A stretch of DNA of 64,000 nucleotides from Salvelinus alpinus (lineage: Eukaryota; Chordata; Actinopteri; Salmoniformes; Salmonidae), in NCBI RefSeq assembly GCF_045679555.1, contig NC_092094.1, positions 13,401,612 to 13,465,611 of the forward strand, given 5' to 3'. The notes beneath the pieces were generated by a model. The model searched no databases. It worked only from the letters and a program-made list of their open reading frames with translations, and was not told the origin of the DNA. The first letter of the stretch is position 1, and the number at the start of each line of letters is the position of its first letter. Both the position numbers and the translations under genes were made by a program. Positions 50,325 through 61,292 of the stretch are shown piece after piece.

Positions 50325-51069
50325 GTAAGCACAGGCATCCTTTGATATCCTTTCCTAATGATGCTAATTGATTTGCTACCTTGCTGAATGTTATATTGGT
50401 TGCATTGTCAACTGATTAGGTTGGATTTAATCTTGAAAGAACAGGACATATACTCAGAGACTACGGACTAACTGAATTCCTCTCAACTGAAACATACTTT
50501 TGCAACAGGTGGATTTCACCATGCACACTATAGTTATCTTGTCCATTCACATCCATTGATTACTCTGACATTCCTATCAAGAAGACACAACCTCTCTGAG
50601 ATATGCTCTGAAATAGTGGGTATCCTCTAAATTCACCCAATGTTGTCAGATGATTTTGTTATTTATATGTTTTGAAAGTATTTAGAGTCCAGAAATGACA
50701 TTACTTTATCACATCATGTTTCTTTGAAATTCTACAAAATGTAATTCACCAAAATTCACAACATAAGTTTAGTAAATTGAAGATAATCTATTACATTGCA
50801 GCAAAATTTGAATACAGTAAATTCATTTTCAACACATTTTTGGTGTGCATCATTCTGGTGGGGTAGATCTGCAGAGATACAGGGTGTGCATGGGTTTGTT
50901 CTAGCCCAACACAGAACTATCCATCTATCCATTTAATCAATGCCCTAGCCTAGTTGTCTCAGGTGTTTTATAGTTAAGACAGCCAATTGAAACTTTCCAG
51001 GATCAGGGTTTGTGACCACTGGGTTAATTGATGCATTAACACACATCTGACTGTCTGCTCGTTGATTAG

Positions 51070-51450
<381 letters not shown>

Positions 51451-52486
51451 TTCAAATCATACTGGCTAAAACAACCTGTTTTATACAGTTTTTCCGAGAG
51501 TATAACCGTGACGTGACAGTGTTCTCTGTTTGTTTCAGTCTTTATTATAGCCAGTCTTGGAGAGCCCTCATTCAGTCTTTATTATAACCAGTCTTGAAAA
51601 AACCTTGGCACCTCGGGTGTTTAGTGATCCTTACTAATTATACCTCAATTACATAAGCCCTTTAATCCTCTCAGAAAGAAACAGCACATTGTTCCGTTGA
51701 GTTTATTAAATGAACTGATGTTACTGTAGGGTGTGGGCGAGGGGAAGGAGAGGATTCCGATCTAGCAGCACCCAAAAGAGCCGTAGCCCTTTCCTGCAGT
51801 TAATGACCAAATCACCATCTAGTGGCCTCATGGGTGGAATGTTATTCATATATTTCATCATTTCATCGTTAATAAACATATATATATATTATTCAACTGC
51901 AGAAAATCCAGTGTTTCTACCTGTATGTCAAACGGTTTTGTTATATTTCAGTCTTCTGTGATGTATATAAAGTGTAATATTGTGATGCAAACTCAAAATT
52001 GAATATATTTCAACTCTATATCTGGCATGGTACAGGTGTCTTCTTTTTTTACGCCCATAACCATGTCTGTAAAGTGTATACTTTTGTTTCAAAGTAGATT
52101 TGTTTAAGACTACCAATAAACACTGTGTGACCCTGATTTAGCCCACTACAGTATTAACTTCCTGGCTCAAGGAGCAAAAGTGATTTGATTGGACATCTAA
52201 TCAAAGTTTGGTTATCTGAACTCTGTGACACGCTTCAAAATGGATGTCAAAAATCTTTGAGCTTTTCTTGGTTGAGCTTTATTTCACCTTTAGCCAATGT
52301 TGAGGGTCAGGCTCTAACAGAAAGTTATTAGGCTTCAAATCGGCTTGATTAGGCTATGAGGGCTACATTTGCACCAAACAAATCAATTCAGTTGGATAAA
52401 GCTGTTGAGGTAAATGCTAGAACAACATTAAGTCAAGGTGATAGAAACCAAGTTTTTATTATGGATTGGAGCACAAAATACCTATA

Positions 52487-52765
52487 TGATACCTGTATTA
52501 GTATTGTTATATGCCTACCTGTATGATACCTGTATGATACCTGTATTAGTATTGTTATATGCCTACCTGTATGATACCTGTATGATACCTGTATGATACC
52601 TGTATTAGTATTGTTATATGCCTACCTGTATGATACCTGTATGATACCTGTATGATACCTGTATGATACCTGTATTAGTATTGTTATATGCCTACCGGTA
52701 TGATACCTGTATGATACCTGTATGATACCTGTATTAGTATTGTTATATGCCTACCGGTATGATAC
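52487..52765. repeat. Compound minisatellite built on an 11-bp unit
   Basis: Runs of TGATACCTGTA separated by a spacer TTAGTATTGTTATATGCCTA that recurs five times. Block lengths vary (two, three or four 11 bp units), a higher-order pattern. It ends 45 bases before nts exon 2. Confidence 0.9.
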
Positions 52766-52809
52766 CTATACACCTGTACTCCAACTCTTGTTTTGTGTCT
52801 ATCTGACAG

Positions 52810-52871
52810 ATGTTGACCAAGAACAGCGGGCGATAGAAGAGGACCTATTGAGCAGTCTCTTTACTTCAAAG
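52810..52871 (+). CDS. nts: nts exon 2
   Basis: 62 bases between acceptor TATCTGACAG and donor CAAAG/GTACTG. It encodes residues 21-41, DVDQEQRAIEEDLLSSLFTS plus Lys, the acidic start of the propeptide; it aligns in position and character with the start of mammalian neurotensin precursors (acidic stretch followed by an LT..HTSK-like end). The phase is 1 in, 0 out. A (GT)n tract begins only 40 bases after the donor. Confidence 0.88.
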
Positions 52872-52908
52872 GTACTGTACTGCTTCCTCTTTGCACCTGT
52901 CAGATCTG

Positions 52909-53081
<173 letters not shown>

Positions 53082-53341
53082 CGCTCTTTCATGGGGGCTG
53101 GATATAGACCTGTCCTTTAGATATGTCATCTTCCTCTCTGGGTTTCTGTTTCAACTTGAATTGTCTCATTGTTGATTCTATTTGTTCATAGTTTCACAGA
53201 TTTCTTTATTAGGATATATGGTCTTTGAAAAAAACATAATGTTCAATCTAGTACAGTCAATAATCTTCTAATACACCAGTAAAGCTTTCAAAATCACTTC
53301 AATACTTTTCGACTCACACATGCATAAACACTCACGCACGC

Positions 53342-53490
<149 letters not shown>

Positions 53491-53664
53491 ATGGGAATTG
53501 AATTAAAAACGGTTTAAATTCATTCAGGTATAACATAATTATTACTTCTTCTATAAGGGTATTTGTCATGGAACTGGAACTAGTGGAGCCTGGAGACTGA
53601 TTACCTGAGCTAATACCAATCATATTGTCTCTGACAGCAACATAGCGCAGTGCGGCCGACACGC

Positions 53665-53864
<200 letters not shown>

Positions 53865-54020
53865 CCTACTCCCCACTCTCAGTCTGATAATGAGGAGGAC
53901 ACACTGAGACATGACTATGACAAATAAACTCTGTGATTTATGGTTTATAAGGTTCCTTGGAGGGCTGATTGTAATAATAGGTCGCCAGATGAGTGATGGA
54001 GTGCTCAAGAAGACACTGGA

Positions 54021-54102
54021 TAGACAGTGTTGTACTAGACAGTGTTGTATTAGACAGTGTTGTATTAGACAGTGTTGTATTAGACAGTGTTGTATTAGAC
54101 AC
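54021..54102. repeat. 15-bp minisatellite, 5 copies
   Basis: Unit AGACAGTGTTGTATT (first copy ends TACT). It directly precedes the 33 bp array. Confidence 0.9.
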
Positions 54103-54118
54103 TTGTCTTTTCCTTTTT

Positions 54119-54846
54119 CCTCTTTAGATGATACACACATTACACATGGTTCCTCTTTAGATGATACACACATTACACATGGTTCCTCTTTAGATTATAC
54201 ACACATTACACATGGTTCCTCTTTAGAATATACACACATTACACATGGTTCCTCTTTAAATGATACACACATTACACATGGTTCCTCTTTAGATGATACA
54301 CACATTACACATGGTTCCTCTTTAGATGATACACACATTACACATGGTTCCTCTTTAGATGATACACACATTACACATGGTTCCTCTTTAGAATATACAC
54401 ACATTACACATGGTTCCTCTTTAAATGATACACACATTACACATGGTTCCTCTTTAGATGATACACACATTACACATGGTTCCTCTTTAGATGATACACA
54501 CATTACACATGGTTCCTCTTTAGAATATACACACATTACACATGGTTCCTCTTTAAATGATACACACATTACACATGGTTCCTCTTTAGATGATACACAC
54601 ATTACACATGGTTCCTCTTTAGATGATACACACATTACACATGGTTCCTCTTTAGATGATACACACATTACACATGGTTCCTCTTTATATGATACACACA
54701 TTACACATGGTTCCTCTTTAGAATATACACACATTACACATGGTTCCTCTTTAGATAATACACACATTATACATGGTTCCTCTTTAGATGATACACACAT
54801 TACACATGGTGCCTCTTTAGATGATACACACATTACACATGGTTCC
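54119..54846. repeat. 33-bp minisatellite with higher-order structure, 22 copies
   Basis: Unit of 33 bp: GATGATACACACATTACACA then TGGTTCCTCTTTA. Because the unit is 11 codons and lacks stops, frames are open on both strands (321 and 254 codons); this is an artefact. Variants at the first six bases (GATGAT, GAATAT, AATGAT) recur in the order GAATAT, AATGAT, GATGAT, GATGAT, showing duplication of multi-unit blocks. Confidence 0.95.
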
Positions 54847-55127
54847 GTTGGGGATAAATTTGCTAATATCTGTTGAAATAGGTTGACTATTGTTTCCATG
54901 ACACTTGTTGGTGATCTTATTTGGCAGCTGTTTGACAGGCCATAAAAAGACAACTGCACAAATGATCAGTGGTGTTAAACAACAGTTTATTATTTAATTA
55001 GTATCTGTCATGTCAATTTTTAACTGCTGCATGTATTCCCACATATTTTACTAAACAGAAGAGAAAAGAGTGGAATTAGAACAGGGAATTAGACGGAAGC
55101 TCGCGTTGAAATTCAAAGGTAATTTCC

Positions 55128-55358
55128 GACATTTACAGTGTTTACCGTGAGCCGACATTTACAGTGTTTACCGTGAGCCGACATTTACAGTGTTTACCGT
55201 GAGCCGACATTTACAGTGTTTACCGTGAGCCGACATTTACAGTGTTTACTGTGAGCCGACATTTACAGTGTTTACGGTGAGCCAACATTTACAGTGTTTA
55301 CCGTGAGCCGACATTTACAGTGTTTATCGTGAGCCGACATTTACAGTGTTTACTGTGA
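55128..55358. repeat. 26-bp minisatellite, about 9 copies
   Basis: Unit GACATTTACAGTGTTTACC plus GTGAGCC. Located in nts intron 2. Confidence 0.92.
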
Positions 55359-56352
55359 ATGCAGTCTCCGCTGACGCAGGAACATTGCCTTTAAATTTTC
55401 GTTGAGCTGTTTCAGTCAATCAATTGGTGAGTAAGGTGAGATTAACTTATTCTGGATAAACCAGTAGCCAGTGTCTTAAAGGAATAGTTAATTTAATAAT
55501 GGCTGATGTAGTAATCTAGCCAGTGGATAATCTCGGCACCCATGACTGTCATGAAAGACTAGCCATTGACAGACAATTCAATAGAAATGGGGACGGGACA
55601 TTTAAAATGGCAGTTAGTCACACTGCTGGGGATGCAGGCATTATTGGACCATTCCTGCACCATAAACACGGGATCCGCCCCTCAGTCCCTCATTGATTAA
55701 GTGACACTGAGCGAAAAGATACTGACGAAGGACGAGACCCAATTAAAAGTGAACCTACCACTCGTCTCACAACTCAATGTGTTAATAAACGGTTCATTTG
55801 GAAGTAAACAAGACCTAATTTGTAATTGTAGGGTTTTCTAAATGTTAATATTGTCAGGAACTCACAACACTATCCAGCCAGACTGAGGTGTCCTTTCTGT
55901 CTTGTCTCTGGAGTGGTTTATGGCTCAGACTGCTCGGTACGATACATATCCACTCTATGCCATTTCTCCCCCCTGGCCTATAAAATCCATATGTAATATC
56001 TAACAACTCCTCTCTCAACAATGGCGATGGCAGGAAATAAAAGTGCTATCCTTTACCATCTATAAAAGCAAAGCTGATAGGTGAGATGGGGTTTGAGGTG
56101 ATTTAGAAGCTCCAATCTTATATTCCTTATGACTCTGTTCATCATTGTCAGTGACAGCCGGGAGTGAGTCTGGGCTGTGCGCTGTTAGAGAGTCGGCCCA
56201 CGCACAGGGGTCCCCACAGGCAGCGGCAGGGGCTTCACACCATCCAATACCACACGCTCAAACTAGATTATGATACAGCCGGCTTGGAGCTAGATAAGGT
56301 TAAGATCTGATCTGTTGCCATGAATTGTGAGAGGGAGCAGAAAGCACAGTTA

Positions 56353-56538
<186 letters not shown>

Positions 56539-56554
56539 CTGCACAGCACAGCTA

Positions 56555-56925
56555 ACCTTGTAGGGACATACAATTCAGTCCCATTCAAAATCCTATTTTC
56601 CATAATCCCTAACCCTAAGCCTAACCCTAACCCATACCCTACCCTAACCTTAACCCTAACTCTAACCCTAACCTTAACCCAAAAACCTAACCTTAACCTA
56701 ACCCTAGCTTCTAACCCTAACCCTAAACCTAATTCTAACCCTAACACTAATTCTAACCCTAACCCTAATTCTAACCCTAATTCTAACCTTAACCCTAAAC
56801 ACCCTAGAAATAGCATTTGACCTTGTGGGGACTAACAAAATGTCCCCAGTTGGTCAAATTTTTGTTTGTTTACTATTCTTGTGGGGACTTATGGTCTCCA
56901 CAAGTATAGTTAAACACGTACACAC
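56555..56925. repeat. Telomere-like CCCTAA array within a dispersed repeat
   Basis: From 56608 to 56805 there are more than 25 CCCTAA-like units, with variants CCTTAA, TTCTAA and ACCTAA. They are bracketed by CTTGTAGGGACATACAATTC on the left and CTTGTGGGGACTAACAAAAT on the right; TTGTGGGGACTTATGGTCTC and its partial complement CCACAAG follow. The brackets look like arms of a MITE-type element, so the array is probably part of that element and not an old chromosome end. Confidence 0.75.
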
Positions 56926-56929
56926 GTAC

Positions 56930-57115
<186 letters not shown>

Positions 57116-57151
57116 TCTTAATTATTTCTTATCGTCTCCCACATGAAACAG

Positions 57152-57355
57152 AGCAAGCAGAACGCCCCCTACTGGCGTGTGTCCCTGGTGAACGTGTGCA
57201 GGATGGTGAACAGCCTGATAAACAGCCGGTTGTGGAGAGAACAGGAGGAGTATAACACTGGGGATGAGCTGGGGGAGAGGCTGGCCTCCCTGCCGGAGCA
57301 CTTGGATGAGCTTCTCGATCTACAGCACATCTGCAGAGTACTGCAGCCCCGAGAG
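57152..57355 (+). CDS. nts: nts exon 3: propeptide middle region
   Basis: 204 bases (68 codons, phase 0 at both ends) between ATGAAACAG and GAG/GTGAGG. It encodes residues 42-109. The start SKQNAPYWRVSLVNVCRMVN matches the conserved region of neurotensin precursors (in mammals a VPSWKMTLLNVCSLVNNL-like segment), and the end (LLDLQHICRVLQ) matches the LYQLHKICHSR-like helix. The middle (REQEEYNTGDELGERLASLP) is acidic and variable, as expected. No dibasic processing site lies in the conserved part. There is no stop or frameshift. Confidence 0.92.
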
Positions 57356-58049
57356 GTGAGGGACGGACACAGGGATGCATGCATACATACTGTACACTGG
57401 GATATACAGACGCTAAGGACTGGATTCGAAGGTGTCGGAGGTGGAACTGAATTAGAGCTGTCAAATCCACAAGTGGCTTATTGCGTTACGGACACTGCCA
57501 TTGGGTGCAACGAAACCACACCCGACTATAATCCAACAAATCCCATGCAGACGCGTTACAAGTTCAAACACTCGAATTAGACTGACAGACTACAATCCCC
57601 CCATCCAAATTAACATGAAAACATGCATTAGCCTCACATCAACGGTTTGACATTTGAGAGTCATTATTTCTACCATGGATAGAGCCTACACAGTCTAGTA
57701 CCGTTTTGAACTAACGCAGGAGGGATAATAAGGAAGGGAGTGGTTTGTGACGTAACACAGGAGCCACTCCCTGATTTGTCAGCTCATACCACAGTTACAC
57801 CTCCATTACCGTCAAAACATCAGCTCGATCTGATTGAATCAGGCCACATACAGGGATGACCATACCAACACCTACAATGACAGAGGCTGATACACAGCAA
57901 AGAGAGCAATTTTCCCCATTTGAATAGAAAACACATACACACTTTGCATACACACATACAGAAAACAAGCACAGGGATGAGCGTTGTAGGTCTACAGAGA
58001 GCAGTGCGCACACAAAAGACATATAAACAGGGCCACACACATATCGCTC

Positions 58050-58578
58050 ACCCACGATGAGCATCCATCCCTGGGCCCTGCACAGCGCTAAATACCCACG
58101 ATGAGCATCTATCTCTGGGCCATGCACAGCGCTAAATACCCATGATGAGCATCTATCTCTGGGCCCTGCACAGCGCTAAATACCCACGATGAGCATCTAT
58201 CTCTGGGCCCTGCTCAGCGCTAAATACCCACGATGAGCATCTATCTCTGGGCCCTGCACAGCGCTAAATACCCACGATGAGCATCTATCTCTGGGCCCTG
58301 CACAGCGCTAAATACCCACGATGAGCATCTATCTCTGGGCCCTGCACAGCGCTAAATACCCACGATGAGCATCTATCTCTGGGCCCTGCACAGCGCTAAA
58401 TACCCATGATGAGCATCCATCCCTGGGCCCTGCACAGCGCTAAATACCCATGATGAGCATCTATCTCTGGGCCCTGCTCAGCGCTAAATACCCATGATGA
58501 GCATCTATCTCTGGGCCCTGCACAGCGCTAAATACCCATGATGAACATCCATCCCTGGGCCCTGCACAGTGCTGAACA
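58050..58578. repeat. 44-bp minisatellite, about 12 copies
   Basis: Unit of 44 bp: ACCCACGATGAGCATCTATC, TCTGGGCCCTGCACAGCGCT, AAAT. Two unit types (CATCTATCTCTGG and CATCCATCCCTGG) occur at the ends. Located in nts intron 3. Confidence 0.93.
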
Positions 58579-58620
58579 CCCCTCGTTAAACGCCTATCCT
58601 TCTCCTCGTCTCTTTTCTCA

Positions 58621-58749
58621 AGCTTCTCCATCACGTTGATGTGCACACTGTCAGCTTCTCCATCACGTTGATGTGCACACTGTCAGCTTCTCCATCACGT
58701 TGATGTGCACACTGTCAGCTTTTCCATCACATTGATGTGCACACTATCA
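58621..58749. repeat. 32-bp minisatellite, 4 copies
   Basis: Unit AGCTTCTCCATCACGTTGAT plus GTGCACACTGTC; the last copy is the most diverged. Confidence 0.9.
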
Positions 58750-58918
58750 ACTCCACATCTCCTCACACATCATGATCGAGGTCTCTTCAGCCTGACTGTA
58801 CAGATGACCTGTTTTCTCATGCATGGAAGAAAATACACTAAACCCTTGTTTGAACCACAGCTGCATAGAGTAGGTACAAACCAACCATTATCTGGTGTCA
58901 AAATTATTATTATTATAA

Positions 58919-59026
58919 CTGCGCTCCAAATGGCACCCTATTCTTTAAAGTGCAATACTTTTGACCAGAGCTCTATGGGCCTTGTCAAAAGTAGTGCACT
59001 ATACAGGGGAACATAGGGTGTAATTT
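58919..59026. mobile_element. Short palindromic MITE (CCAAATGGCA termini), copy 2
   Basis: Contains CCAAATGGCACCCTATTC, CTTGTCAAAAGTAGTGCACT and a degraded right end. Same family as 45855-45958. Its left flank (ATTATTATTATAACTGCGCT) recurs inverted at 59237-59260. Confidence 0.75.
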
Positions 59027-59069
59027 GTGTTTTCATGGCCTTATGCACCAACAGTGGCTCATTACAAAG

Positions 59070-59238
59070 CCTATTCCCCCTCAGGAGACTGAAAAGATTT
59101 GGCATGGGTCCTCAGATCCTCAAAAAGTTCTACAGCTGCACCATCCTGACCGGTTGCATCACCGTCTGGTATGGCAACTGCCCGGTCTCCGACCGTAAGG
59201 CACTACAGAGGGTAGGGCGTACAGCCCAGTTCATCACT
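59070..59238 (+). mobile_element. LINE fragment (copy E, 5' piece), plus strand
   Basis: Matches the C-terminal coding region of LINE copy D: CTCAGGAGACTGAAAAGATT, CTCAAAAAGTTCTACAGCTG. The translated piece reads [20 protein letters not shown]. It ends at 59238 where a rearranged Tc1 element begins. The 3' tail of this LINE is probably at 60305-60554. Confidence 0.85.
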
Positions 59239-60297
59239 TGGAGCGCAGTTATAATAATAATAACTGTCAGTTTCATTAAATAGTACCCGCAAAACACCAG
59301 TCTCAACGTCAACAGTGAAGAGGTGACTCCGGGATGCTGGCCTTCTAGGCAGAGTTCCTCTGTCCAGTGTCTGTGTTCTTTTGCCCATCTTAATCTTTTA
59401 TTTTTATTGGCCAGTCTGAGATATGGCTTTTTCTTTGCAACTCTGCCTAGAAGGCCAGCATCACAGAGTCACCTCTTCACTGTTGACGTTGAGACTGGTG
59501 TTTTGCGGGTACTATTTAATGAAACTGCCAGTTGAGGACCTAGACTTGGCCCTCCAGTACCGCTTGTTGTGCTGTAGCAGAGAGAACAGTCTATGACTAC
59601 GGTGGCTGGAGTCTTTGACAGTTGAGGACTTGTTGAGGACTTGTGAGGCGTCTGTTTCTCAAACTAGACACTCTAATGTACTTGTCCTCTTGCTCAGTTG
59701 TGCACCGGGGCCTCCCACTCCTATTTCTATTCTGGTTAGAGACAGTTTGCGCTGTTCTGTGAAGGGAGTAGTACACAGCGTTGTACGAGATCTTCAGTTT
59801 CTTGGCAATTTCTCACATGGAATAGCCTTCATTTCTCAGAAGAAGAATAGACAAGTTTCAAAAGAAAGTGCTTTGTTTCTGGCCATTTTGAGCCTGTAAT
59901 TGAACCCACAAATGCTGATGCTCCAGATACGCAACTAATCTAAAGAAGGCCAGTTTTATTGCTTATTTAATCAGAACAACAGTTTTCAACTGTGATAACA
60001 TAATTACAAAAGGGTTTTCTAAGGATCAACTAGCCTTTTAAAATGATAAACTTGGATTAGCTAACACAATGTGCCATTGGAACACAGGAGTGATGGTTGC
60101 TGATAATGGGCCTCTGTGCGCCTATGTAGATATTCCATAGAAAATCTGCAGTTTCCAGCTGCAGTAGTAATTTACAACAATAACAATGTCTACACTGTAT
60201 TTCTGATCATTTTGATGTTATTTTAATGGACAAAAATGTGCTTTTCTTTCAAAAACTAGGACATTTCTAAGTGACCCCAAACTTTTGAACGGTAGTG
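59239..60297 (-). mobile_element. Tc1-like transposon (subfamily D) with fold-back rearrangement
   Basis: The right end AAACTTTTGAACGGTAGTG with TA at 60298-60299 is a Tc1 terminal repeat. The minus strand carries transposase relics (59615-59899 on the plus strand is their antisense). The left part is a palindrome: about 59263-59355 (TTTCATTAAATAGTACCCGC ... CTAGGCAGAGTT) is repeated in inverse at 59441-59530 around a loop of about 85 bp. A short inverted LINE piece (59540-59618) interrupts the element. Confidence 0.8.
59540..59618 (-). mobile_element. 79-bp inverted LINE fragment
   Basis: Matches, on the minus strand, the LINE region CAAAGACTCCAGCCACC to CGCCAAGTCTAG. It is flanked by an 11 bp direct repeat CAGTTGAGGAC (59529-59539 and 59619-59629). 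It has the segment expected between the copy E 5' piece and its tail, but inverted. Confidence 0.75.
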
Positions 60298-60304
60298 TAT
60301 ATGT

Positions 60305-60554
60305 ACATATTACCTCAATTACCTCGACTAACCGGTGCCCCCGCACATTGACTCTGTACCGGTACCCCCTGTATATAGCCTCGCTACTGTTATTTTACTG
60401 CTGCTCTTTAATTATTTTTATTCTTATTTTTTACTTATCTATTTTTTTTACTTAAGACTGCATTGTTGGTTAAGGGCTTGGATGTAAGCATTTCACTGTA
60501 AGGTGTTGTACCTGTTGTATTCGGTACATGTGACAAATAATATTTGATTTGATT
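60305..60554 (+). mobile_element. LINE 3' tail ending at nts exon 4
   Basis: Matches the LINE 3' UTR: GTGCCCCCGCACATTGACTC, GTACCCCCTGTATATAGCCT, then TTGGTTAAGGGCTTGGATGT and the tail GTGACAAATAATATTTGATTTGATT. It stops about 19 bases before exon 4. Confidence 0.9.
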
Positions 60555-60573
60555 ATTCTGTTTTTCTTTACAG

Positions 60574-60720
60574 CTGCTTGACAACTCTCAAGAGTACTTA
60601 GACGCCGATCAAAACAGTGACAACCCGCTCAAAAGGAAATCACCGTATATTTTTAGGAGGCAAGTGAAAAACACCAAAGCTCGGAGGCCGTACATCTTGA
60701 AGCGGGGTACATTCTACTGA
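60574..60720 (+). CDS. nts: nts exon 4: neuromedin N-like and neurotensin peptides
   Basis: 147 bases including the stop TGA; residues 110-157. Dibasic sites cut out two related peptides: after Lys129-Arg130 comes KSPYIF (131-136, the neuromedin N position), then Arg137-Arg138, then QVKNTKARRPYIL (139-151, neurotensin, 13 residues with an N-terminal Gln that can cyclise and the classic RRPYIL C-terminus), then Lys152-Arg153 and the tail GTFY. Neurotensin is a secreted gut and brain peptide acting on G-protein-coupled NTS receptors. The intact RRPYIL core argues for a functional gene. The neuromedin N position lacks the usual PYIL ending. The whole precursor is 157 residues (human about 170). 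Confidence 0.95.
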   Translation: MLDNSQEYLDADQNSDNPLKRKSPYIFRRQVKNTKARRPYILKRGTFY

Positions 60721-60918
60721 TCCACCCCCGGGAGGAGAAAGAAAGACTCTATACATTCTGTGGATATGTGACCATACGTGCTCTCTGTTGTACTGTTATT
60801 ACTGATGTTTCCGCAGTGTTTTGTCCATACAGATGATATCTCAAACCTGTGTCTGTCACTATAGGTCTCTACTCACATTCTAGGCCCAATCCTGCTCCAA
60901 AAAGAGAGGACCATTTGA

Positions 60919-60924
60919 AATAAA
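60919..60924 (+). promoter_or_regulatory. nts: nts polyadenylation signal
   Basis: AATAAA about 200 bases after the stop codon, followed by A-rich sequence. A short 3' UTR is usual for this gene. Confidence 0.7.
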
Positions 60925-61084
60925 AGCAAACAAAAGCAGTAAGCAAATGTGTATCTTTTGAGAGACTTTATATTTACTATATTTGTTCACTCCATGTGTT
61001 TTCTTTCCAATGTGATTAAACAATACATATTTCAAAACCTCTAAGACGTGACAGTGTTTTTTCAGAACTCTAGCTGTTTATAAT

Positions 61085-61290
61085 AGCAAACATCAGGAGA
61101 CTGAAAAGATTTGGCATGGATCCTCAGATCCTCAAAAGGTTCTACAGCTGCACCATCGAGAGCATCCTGACCGGTTGCATCACTGCCTGGTATGGCAACT
61201 GCTCGGCTTCGACCGCAAGGCACTACAGTGGGTAGTGTGTACGGCCCAGTACATCACTGGGACCAAGCTTCCTGCCATCCAGGACCTCTA
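61085..61290 (+). mobile_element. LINE fragment (copy F), left piece
   Basis: C-terminal LINE coding region, from AGGAGACTGAAAAGATTTGG to CTTCCTGCCATCCAGGACCT; a frameshift at about 61206 (GCTCGGCTTCGACC lacks a base). It continues at 62921-63092 after the inserted Tc1 element. Confidence 0.88.
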
Positions 61291-61292
61291 AA

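Larger units (their letters stand above)
57356..60573 (+). other. nts: nts intron 3
   Basis: 3.2 kb from GTGAGG to CTTTACAG. It contains two minisatellites, a MITE, a rearranged LINE and a Tc1 element. From 57596 to 58045 nothing recognisable is present. Confidence 0.85.

Noticed and set aside
53911..54959. 321-codon plus-strand and 254-codon minus-strand frames
   Set aside because: Artefacts of the 33 bp minisatellite inside nts intron 2; both strands are open for the same reason.
55069..55119. Small possible exon with AAACAG acceptor and AAAG/GTAATT donor in nts intron 2
   Set aside because: In the frame needed to join exons 2 and 3 of nts it contains a stop, and neurotensin precursors have no residues to be placed there.
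56608..56805. Telomere or chromosome fusion scar
   Set aside because: The CCCTAA units are degenerate and framed by arms of a dispersed element, in the middle of a gene intron.
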